A stretch of 64,000 nt of DNA from Bog-473 sp036502025 (GTDB lineage: Bacteria > Actinomycetota > Acidimicrobiia > Acidimicrobiales > RAAP-2), in the NCBI GenBank assembly GCA_036502025.1, contig DASXZJ010000061.1:1-64000 (forward strand), in the 5' to 3' direction. Of the stretch, positions 58,120 through 64,000 are shown one piece after another. A program made the translations under genes and the position numbers. Under the pieces are notes generated by a model, which was not told where the DNA came from, ran no database searches, and saw only the letters and a program-made list of their open reading frames with translations. Numbering within the stretch: position 1 is the stretch's first letter; each line of letters begins with the position of its first letter.

Positions 58120-59281
58120 CGGTGGCGTTGGCCTGCCCGCCACCCTCACACATGGTCTGGAAACCGAAGCGCCCGCCGGTGGCCTCCAGCTGGTTCAGCA
58201 GCGTCCCCATCAGGCGTACCCCGCTCGCGCCGAGCGGATGGCCGATGGCGATCGCTCCGCCGCGCGGATTGAAGCGTTCGGAGTCGTAGTCGAACGCTTT
58301 GCGCCACATGAGGGCGATGGCGGCGAAGGCCTCGTTGCACTCCACGGCGTCGAACTCCTCGACCTTCATGCCCGAGCGGTCGAGCAGCTTCTGGGTCGCC
58401 GGCACCGGGGCGGAGAGGACAATGGCCGCGTCCTCCGCGGCCACGGCAAAGTGGGAGAAGCGAGCCCGAATGGGGAGGCCGAGAGCCTCGGCCACCGAGC
58501 GATCGGCGATGAGCATCGCCGCGGCACCGTCGGTCGTCTGTGACGAATTACCGGCCGTGATGGCGCCAGCGGTCTCGGGTTCCCAGTGCTGCGCCGGGGG
58601 CAGGGCCGCCAGCGCCTCGAGGGTGGAGGAGCGGCGGATGCCCTCGTCGCTCTCCAGCGAGGCGCCGGTGAACGTTCCGTCCTCAGCCTTGATGGGCACC
58701 GGGATCGCCTCCCGGGCGAAGTGCCCGTCGTCCCAGCTCGCCGCGGCCCGCCGGTGCGATTCGAGCGCGTAGGCGTCCATCTCCTCGCGGGTGATGTCGT
58801 AGCGGTCGGCCAACACCTGGCTGACCCGGAACTGGGTCCAGAGGCGCCCGTCGACCGCGGCCATGAAAGAAGGTGGGAAGGGACCGGTGCCGCCGCGCGC
58901 GTTGGAAGCAAGTGGGACGCGGCTCATAACCTCCACACCGCACGCCACCACCAGGTCGTAGTGACCGGCCGCCACACCGGCGGCGGCGAAGTGCATCGAC
59001 TGCTGGGACGAGCCGCACTGTCGATCGACTGTGGTGGCGGGCACGCTCTGGGGCAGGCCGGCGGACACCCAACCGTTGCGGGCGACGTTGGTGCTCTGCT
59101 CGCCGACCTGGCTGACGCAGCCGGCGATGACATCATCGATGCGGGCGGGGTCGACGCCGGTGCGAGTGAGCAGCGCGTTGAGGGCAAAGCCGAGCAGGTC
59201 GGCGGGATGCCAGTTGGCCAGCGCGCCGCCCCGCTTGCCGAACGTCGTGCGGATCACGTCAACGATGACCGGTTCTCTCAT
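58100..59281 (-). CDS. Acetyl-CoA acyltransferase (thiolase, FadA type)
   Basis: A 393-residue type II thiolase with the full set: nucleophile C89 in DRQCGSSQQ, H348 in GHPLGASG and C378 in MCEGGGQA; NEAFAA is present. It cleaves 3-ketoacyl-CoA with CoA. ATG 59281 follows AAGGAG by 5 bases. It follows the liv transporter genes by 43 bases on the same strand and may be the last gene of that operon (inference), linking transport of an organic acid or amino acid to its oxidation. Confidence 0.95.
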   Translation of the reverse strand: MREPVIVDVIRTTFGKRGGALANWHPADLLGFALNALLTRTGVDPARIDDVIAGCVSQVGEQSTNVARNGWVSAGLPQSVPATTVDRQCGSSQQSMHFAAAGVAAGHYDLVVACGVEVMSRVPLASNARGGTGPFPPSFMAAVDGRLWTQFRVSQVLADRYDITREEMDAYALESHRRAAASWDDGHFAREAIPVPIKAEDGTFTGASLESDEGIRRSSTLEALAALPPAQHWEPETAGAITAGNSSQTTDGAAAMLIADRSVAEALGLPIRARFSHFAVAAEDAAIVLSAPVPATQKLLDRSGMKVEEFDAVECNEAFAAIALMWRKAFDYDSERFNPRGGAIAIGHPLGASGVRLMGTLLNQLEATGGRFGFQTMCEGGGQANATVIERLG

Positions 59282-59324
59282 GACCACTCCTTTTGCGCAA
59301 CCTTCATATTTCGCTCTTTGCCGG

Positions 59325-60089
59325 TCAGTTGCCGCTGTGCACGGCCGACGATGCCGCTTCCTCGCGTCGGGCCATCAGCGCTTCCACTGCGTCATTGGCA
59401 CCGGCCGGTTCGCCCTCGTAGGCCACGCGGCCCCGATCAAGCACGACCGCGCGGCCGGCCAGCTTGAGGACCCGTGAGATCTGCTGTTCGACGATGATGA
59501 GGGCGGTGCCGTTGCGGTTTATCTCGGTCAGGCCGTCGTACACCGAATCGACGACGACCGGCGCCAGGCCCAAGGAGAGCTCGTCCGCGACAAGGATGTG
59601 GGGCGGCACGACCAGTACCTTGGCCAAGGACAGCAGGCGTTGTTGGCCGCCCGAGAGCGTGCCGGCCAGCTGACGGCACCGCTCCCCGAGGATGGGGAAG
59701 GCGGCGTAGGCGCGCTCGAGGTTGGCGGCCAGCATCTTGCGGCCGGCCCTCTGACGAAAGGCGAGGGTCAGGTTCTCCTCCACGGTGAGGCTGGAGAAGA
59801 CGCCGCGGCCCTCGACCACGTGGGCCATCCCGAGCCGGGCAATCCGGAAGGCGGGCATCCGGGTGATGTCGCGCCCAGCGAAGGTGACGGTCCCCGACGA
59901 GGCGGTGACCAACCCGGTCACGGTGCGGGCGACCGTCGACTTGCCCGCCCCGTTTGACCCGACGAGCGCGACGATCCCGCCGGCGGGGACCGTGAACGAG
60001 ACGTCGAAGAGAGCGCGGTACGGCCCGTAGGCGGCGCTGACGTTGTCGAGGACCAGCACGTCGGACCCGGGCGTCGGCGGCAGGCTCAC
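59325..60089 (-). CDS. livF: Branched-chain-type ABC transporter ATPase (LivF)
   Basis: A 254-residue ATPase: Walker A VGSNGAGKST, signature LSGGQQRLLSLAKVL, Walker B ILVADELSLGLAP and VEQQ. The pattern GRGVFSSLTVEENL is typical of LivF. Start GTG overlaps the LivG stop. It couples ATP hydrolysis to the fused permease. Confidence 0.92.
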   Translation of the reverse strand: MSLPPTPGSDVLVLDNVSAAYGPYRALFDVSFTVPAGGIVALVGSNGAGKSTVARTVTGLVTASSGTVTFAGRDITRMPAFRIARLGMAHVVEGRGVFSSLTVEENLTLAFRQRAGRKMLAANLERAYAAFPILGERCRQLAGTLSGGQQRLLSLAKVLVVPPHILVADELSLGLAPVVVDSVYDGLTEINRNGTALIIVEQQISRVLKLAGRAVVLDRGRVAYEGEPAGANDAVEALMARREEAASSAVHSGN

Positions 60090-60868
60090 GCCGCGCCCAT
60101 CCCCATCTGGCCCAGGTAGGCCCGGCGCACGGCGGGATTGGCCATCACCTGGGCAAAAGGTCCCTCGGCCAGCATCGCCCCCAGGTCCATCACCACGGTG
60201 CGGTCGACCACTTCGCCCACCATGGACAGGTCGTGCTCGACCAGGAGGACCGCCGTCCCGCGCTCGCGCTGCACCGTCCGGAGCACCTTGGCCACCTCGG
60301 CCGTCTCGTGCAGGTCAAGACCTGAAGAAGGCTCGTCGGCCAGCAGGATCTTCGGCTCGGCGGCCAGGGCACGGGCCAGCTCGACCAGGCGGCAGTTTCC
60401 GAGACCCAACGCGTTGACCGACATGCCGGCCAGATCGGATATCCCGACCAGCTCCAACGTCTCCTCCACGTTGTGGAGCTCGGATGCGGTCGGCGCACTC
60501 ATGTTGAGGAGGTCACGCCACAACCTCCCCTCCCCCCGGCGGGCGCGTTCGGCCACCAGGAGATGGTCGCGCACGGTCATGTCCATGAACACCTCGACCT
60601 TCTGGTACGTCCGCCCGATGCCGAGGCGGGCCCGCTTGAACGTGGGCAGATCGGTCAGCGAACTCCCCTCGAAGGTGATGCTGCCGCTGTCGTGGCGGAG
60701 CTGGCCGCAGACGCAGTTGAACAAGGTGGTCTTGCCCGCCCCGTTGGGGCCGACCAGCCCGACGCTCTCGCCCGCGCCGATGTCGAAGCTGATGTCGTGG
60801 ACCGCGTGGACGCCGCCGAACGACTTGGACACCGAGCGAATGGAGAGCAGGGCGGTCCGGCTACTCAT
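60086..60868 (-). CDS. livG: Branched-chain-type ABC transporter ATPase (LivG)
   Basis: A 260-residue ATPase: Walker A VGPNGAGKTT, GIGRTYQKVEVFMDMTVRDHLL and Walker B ILLADEPSSGLD. The signature is ALGLGNCRLVELARAL, a LivG variant of the usual LSGGQ. Start overlaps the permease stop by 8 bases. The second nucleotide-binding subunit of the transporter. Confidence 0.92.
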   Translation of the reverse strand: MSSRTALLSIRSVSKSFGGVHAVHDISFDIGAGESVGLVGPNGAGKTTLFNCVCGQLRHDSGSITFEGSSLTDLPTFKRARLGIGRTYQKVEVFMDMTVRDHLLVAERARRGEGRLWRDLLNMSAPTASELHNVEETLELVGISDLAGMSVNALGLGNCRLVELARALAAEPKILLADEPSSGLDLHETAEVAKVLRTVQRERGTAVLLVEHDLSMVGEVVDRTVVMDLGAMLAEGPFAQVMANPAVRRAYLGQMGMGAA

Positions 60869-62840
60869 GGGCGCTTCCCGCCGGGATGAGGTCGGCCGGC
60901 CTGTCCCGGCTGAAAAAGAGTTTCTCGAAGCGGAGCGTCCACGTCCGCTTCTCGTACTCCAGCACCCCTTCGGGGTGGGCGGCGTAGGTCAGGGCGCCGA
61001 AGGCGAAGAGCACAATGACGAGGCTGCTGCCGCCGAAGCGGGACGGCAGGTAGGTCAGGAGCTGCGTGGTGACGTAGAACCCGATGCCGGCCTGGATGGC
61101 GCCCTCCACGGTTCCCACCCCGGTGGTGACGACGAGCACGACGAAGATCAGTGAGTACTCGAAGTTCCACTGGTTCGACGTCGCCGTCTGCTGCTGAATG
61201 GTCAGCAGGAGGCCACCCAGTCCGGCGATGGCCCCGGCCAGGGCGAAGACCATGATCCGCTGCCAGGTCAGGTTGATGCCCAACCCGGCCGCCGCCGTTT
61301 CACTGCCCCGCATGGCGGCCAGGTTGCGCCCCACGGTTCCCTTCCGCACCAACAGGACGACCATGACGCAGGCCGAGAGCACGCCGAGACAGAGCAGGAA
61401 GAGGGCGTGACCGTTGAAGTTGAAGAACTCGCTGGTCCCCAACCACTTCGCCAGGAGGGGCAGGCCGGATGCGCCGCCAGTGATGGAGGTCTGGTTGAAG
61501 AACGTGGTGTCGAAGAGCAGGGCCCCCGCCAACGTCATGAGGGCGAGGCCCAAGCCGCGCAGGCGAAGCGAGAGCACGGCCAACACGGTGGCCACCACGG
61601 CGGCGAGGGCGGCCCCGACCAGGCCACCGATCAACATGTTGAGACCCAGGTGATTGGCCAGCTGCACCGACGTGAACGCGCCGACGCCGGCCAACGTGGC
61701 CTGGCTCAACGAGAGCTGGCCCGCCATTCCGGTGATCAGGGTGATGGAGAGCAACACTGTCGAGAGGGCAAGCCCGGAGTTGAAGACGGTCTCCCAGGTG
61801 GTGGGGATCCAGGTCAGCATCGAGACGATGAACGCAACCAGCAGGACCCACCAGGCCCGACGGATGATCCGGTCCATGGTGGGGGCCCGGGAGGCTGCCG
61901 CCGTGGCCGGAGGCGGCGGGTCGATCGTCGACAGCGGGTCGCGGCTCAGGTCGAGGGACCGCATGCCGGGCAGGATGAGGAGGGCGCCGACCAGCACCAG
62001 GAACGGGAAGGCCGGGACGATGTAGGCGTTGAACCAGCCGTCGGGGGGGATGTAGCCCCCGACCGTGGTGGTAATCACGCCGATCAGCAGAGCCACGCCG
62101 GTGGCAATGGGGATCGAGCGCAACAATCCCCACGCGGCCGCACCGATGGCGGCCACCATGAGGGTTGAGTAGCTCTGGGGCTGGAGGGGCGCGAAGTACG
62201 GCGCCAGGAGCACCCCGGCCAGTCCGGCCATGAAGCTGGAGATGGCCCAGGCCACCGCCACCACGCCGCTGGCGTTGACGCCGTCGAGCTGCACCAGTCG
62301 CCGGCTCTCGACGGCGCCCCGCATCTGCAGGCCCAGGTTGGTGTAGCGCAACAGGGCGGTGAGGGCGACCAGGATCACGACCGTGACCGTCAGCGTGGCC
62401 ATCAGGTTCCCGCCGACTGGGTTGCCGTCGATGGTGAAATAGACCGCGTTCGGGCTGAAGAGGATGCTGGCCGTATCGTCCAGATTCTGCGAGCCGAAGA
62501 TGATCGGCATGATCGACGGGATGCCGACCAACAGGCTGATGCCGACGACGAGTTTCGCCGTGGTGTTGGAGTTAGCGATGTGCCGGAAGAGCAGCCGGTC
62601 GAAGGCCAGACCGATCAGGGGCGACATCACGACGACCGAGATGACGCCGGCCAGCCAGGCCGACATGTGGTAATTCTCGGTCAGAATCGTGAAGACGAAG
62701 GCCGCCGCGAACGCCTGCCCGCCGAAGGCGAAGTTGAAGACCCCGGTGGCCTGATACGTGAGGACCAGGCTCACCGCCACGATGGCGTACGAGCAGCCGT
62801 ATGGAATTCCGGTGAGGGCGAAGCCTAAGAACTGCTCCAT
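60861..62840 (-). CDS. Fused branched-chain-type ABC transporter permease (LivH-LivM)
   Basis: A 659-residue fusion. Residues about 1-300 match LivH (ALTGIPYGCSYAIVAVSLVLTYQATGVFNFAFG... and LLGVINASG-type coupling helix) and about 325-659 match LivM (FNSGLALSTVLLSITLITGMAGQLSLSQATLAGVGAFTS, LRLRGLGLALMTLAGALL, GGLLLTIQQQ). A linker of roughly 25 Pro/Ala residues separates them. Together with LivF, LivG and the binding protein it forms an ABC importer for branched-chain amino acids or, in such catabolic settings, aliphatic or aromatic acids. The chain fixes the two permease halves in one polypeptide. Confidence 0.92.
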   Translation of the reverse strand: MEQFLGFALTGIPYGCSYAIVAVSLVLTYQATGVFNFAFGGQAFAAAFVFTILTENYHMSAWLAGVISVVVMSPLIGLAFDRLLFRHIANSNTTAKLVVGISLLVGIPSIMPIIFGSQNLDDTASILFSPNAVYFTIDGNPVGGNLMATLTVTVVILVALTALLRYTNLGLQMRGAVESRRLVQLDGVNASGVVAVAWAISSFMAGLAGVLLAPYFAPLQPQSYSTLMVAAIGAAAWGLLRSIPIATGVALLIGVITTTVGGYIPPDGWFNAYIVPAFPFLVLVGALLILPGMRSLDLSRDPLSTIDPPPPATAAASRAPTMDRIIRRAWWVLLVAFIVSMLTWIPTTWETVFNSGLALSTVLLSITLITGMAGQLSLSQATLAGVGAFTSVQLANHLGLNMLIGGLVGAALAAVVATVLAVLSLRLRGLGLALMTLAGALLFDTTFFNQTSITGGASGLPLLAKWLGTSEFFNFNGHALFLLCLGVLSACVMVVLLVRKGTVGRNLAAMRGSETAAAGLGINLTWQRIMVFALAGAIAGLGGLLLTIQQQTATSNQWNFEYSLIFVVLVVTTGVGTVEGAIQAGIGFYVTTQLLTYLPSRFGGSSLVIVLFAFGALTYAAHPEGVLEYEKRTWTLRFEKLFFSRDRPADLIPAGSAHE

Positions 62841-62878
62841 GCCTGCCGATCAGTCGCCGAGTCTCGCCCCGTCGAGGC

Positions 62879-64000
62879 TCAGGAGGGAGCCGGTGTGCCC
62901 GGGGCCGGCGCGATGGGTACCGGGTTCTTGGCATTGCCGCTGAAGCAGACGAACGCCTTGTTGCTCGGCACGAGGTTCGCGGCCGGCACGTACTTGTCAC
63001 CCTTGACCACGATGTACGCCGCGCAGTAGGGCGGGACATGACCGCTGTGACCACCCTTGGCCCAGTTGACCGGCGGGATCAACCCGCTGGCGGTGAACGC
63101 GGTCAGCTTGTTCGTCTGTGCGATGACGTTGGCCTGGGTGAGGTTGTTCCCGGCCAGCTGGACCCCCTGGGCGAAGAGCGCCGCAGATTCCCAACCCTGC
63201 ATGGCCACCTCGTCGAACTCGTACTGGGGCTCGTACTTCTTCATCTGAGCCAGGTAGAGCTTGAGCGCGGGGTACTTCGAGGCCGGCTCCGTGAAGGGCA
63301 CATGAGACACGTAGAAGTAGACGCCCTGCATCAGGCTCTGGTTCTGATTCAGCGTCTGCTGGTCATTCCCGTTGAGCCAGAACTGGTTGATCTTCAGCCC
63401 GTCCTGCTTTATCGCCCGGGCCATGGTGATGTTCCCCTGCACGTCCATGCAGGTGAGGACCGAGTCAGAGCCCGCCTGCTTCATGCGCTGGACGTCGGTG
63501 GCGACGGTCGTGCCCGGGTAGTTGATATTCAGGTCGGTATAGCTCACCTTGTAGCCGGCGGCGGTCAACCCGAAGGCAGCGGCGGCGCAGGCGGCGTTCG
63601 ATGACGCGATCCCGTAGGCCACGATGGCAATCGACTTGGACTTGGTCTTGTTCATGACGTAGGCCGTCTCGGCCGCCTCGGGCGGGAGGTAGATAACCGA
63701 GCCGCCGGCGGCGAAGAGGTTGCTCGGACCCGCCCAGTTCTCGGTGACGTTGTAGCCGTAGGTCGGGACCTTGGCCTCGGCGACGATGTTGGGTGAGAAG
63801 AAGGCCGTGGCCACCCCGGTGATGGCGAAGACGTGGTCCTGGTTGATCAGGGTGCCGGCGAGCTGATTGAACGTGGATCCGCTACCCCCGTCGTCTAGGG
63901 CGTACTTGTAGGCGATTTTGCGACCGTTGATCCCACCCTTGGCGTTGATGTAGTCGAAATAGGCCCGCTCGCCGTAAATCAACGAGCGGAAGTTCGAGGA
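62879..64000 (-). CDS. Branched-chain-type ABC transporter substrate-binding protein, 5' end outside the window
   Basis: At least 373 residues, the N-terminus cut by the right edge. It contains YGERAYFDYINAKGGINGRKI, FAITGVATAFFSPNIVAE, YVMNKTKSKSIAIVAYGIAS and the C-terminal VNWAKGGHSGHVPPYCAAYIV, like the periplasmic-binding (LivK/type I) family. The Pro/Ala tail at the end is unusual. First visible gene of the operon; its signal peptide should lie beyond position 64000. Confidence 0.9.
   Translation of the reverse strand, partial: SSNFRSLIYGERAYFDYINAKGGINGRKIAYKYALDDGGSGSTFNQLAGTLINQDHVFAITGVATAFFSPNIVAEAKVPTYGYNVTENWAGPSNLFAAGGSVIYLPPEAAETAYVMNKTKSKSIAIVAYGIASSNAACAAAAFGLTAAGYKVSYTDLNINYPGTTVATDVQRMKQAGSDSVLTCMDVQGNITMARAIKQDGLKINQFWLNGNDQQTLNQNQSLMQGVYFYVSHVPFTEPASKYPALKLYLAQMKKYEPQYEFDEVAMQGWESAALFAQGVQLAGNNLTQANVIAQTNKLTAFTASGLIPPVNWAKGGHSGHVPPYCAAYIVVKGDKYVPAANLVPSNKAFVCFSGNAKNPVPIAPAPGTPAPS

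Noticed and set aside
1..64000. CRISPR arrays, tRNA or rRNA genes, riboswitches
   Set aside because: No regular repeat-spacer series, cloverleaf or rRNA-like stretch was recognised by eye; a covariance-model search could still find small RNAs.

Overview
The window is GC-rich, tightly packed chromosomal DNA with many GTG starts, frequent ATGA/GTGA/TTGA stop-start overlaps and several probably leaderless genes. Gene content (DUF222/HNH repeat-family protein, DUF3817, several Mycobacterium-type acyl-CoA dehydrogenases and Ltp-type thiolases, Tat-exported phospholipases C, two ClpP paralogues) points to an actinobacterium; an Acidimicrobiia-like soil lineage is my inference, not something the sequence proves. 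No rRNA, tRNA, CRISPR array, transposase or phage gene was seen.

Layout. (1) 1-20118: lipid/steroid-like catabolism. A long leftward operon runs P450, Ltp-type thiolase, ferredoxin, double-domain acyl-CoA dehydrogenase (ACAD), CMD-like protein, ACAD, aldehyde dehydrogenase, CoA ligase. A TetR regulator is divergent from it, followed by further CoA ligases, a divergent ACAD pair and a thiolase-like protein. (2) 20132-36000: a molybdenum island. It holds a Tat-exported xanthine-oxidase-family hydroxylase with its 2Fe-2S subunit and MocA-like cytidylyltransferase, MoaB, a two-piece XdhC, MoaE, MoeA, MoaA, MoaD, MoaC, the ModA binding protein, a fused ModB-ModC transporter, a TOBE-domain regulator, a MOSC protein, and a sulfite-oxidase-fold protein with its cytochrome b. 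(3) 35928-38921: SDR, CMD-family protein, and a catalytically dead ClpP paralogue with an XRE regulator facing an intact clpP across a palindrome. (4) 39059-49771: two tandem Tat phospholipase C-type proteins, an amidohydrolase plus enoyl-CoA hydratase operon, an HNH protein, secreted proteins and rlmN. (5) 49800-64000: more catabolism (Ltp-like thiolase and SDR divergent from an ADP-forming acyl-CoA synthetase and enoyl-CoA hydratase), small membrane/housekeeping proteins, a FadA-type thiolase and a branched-chain-amino-acid-type ABC transporter running off the right edge.

The most interesting signal is a shared operator, TGACAC-NN-GTGTCA, found at six places (3297, 8794, 17286, 42245, 51968, 52059). 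Every copy lies in front of acyl-CoA catabolic genes and one lies between the TetR gene and the P450 operon. I read this as one scattered catabolic regulon controlled by that TetR protein (inference). The substrate is unknown; P450, ferredoxin, double ACAD, Ltp thiolases and a 17-beta-HSD-like SDR resemble sterol side-chain or branched acyl degradation. Other signals: the dead ClpP with all three triad positions replaced, an 8-bp tandem repeat that makes a cascade of start/stop overlaps between moaE and moeA, and a mocA-like gene with no normal start codon.
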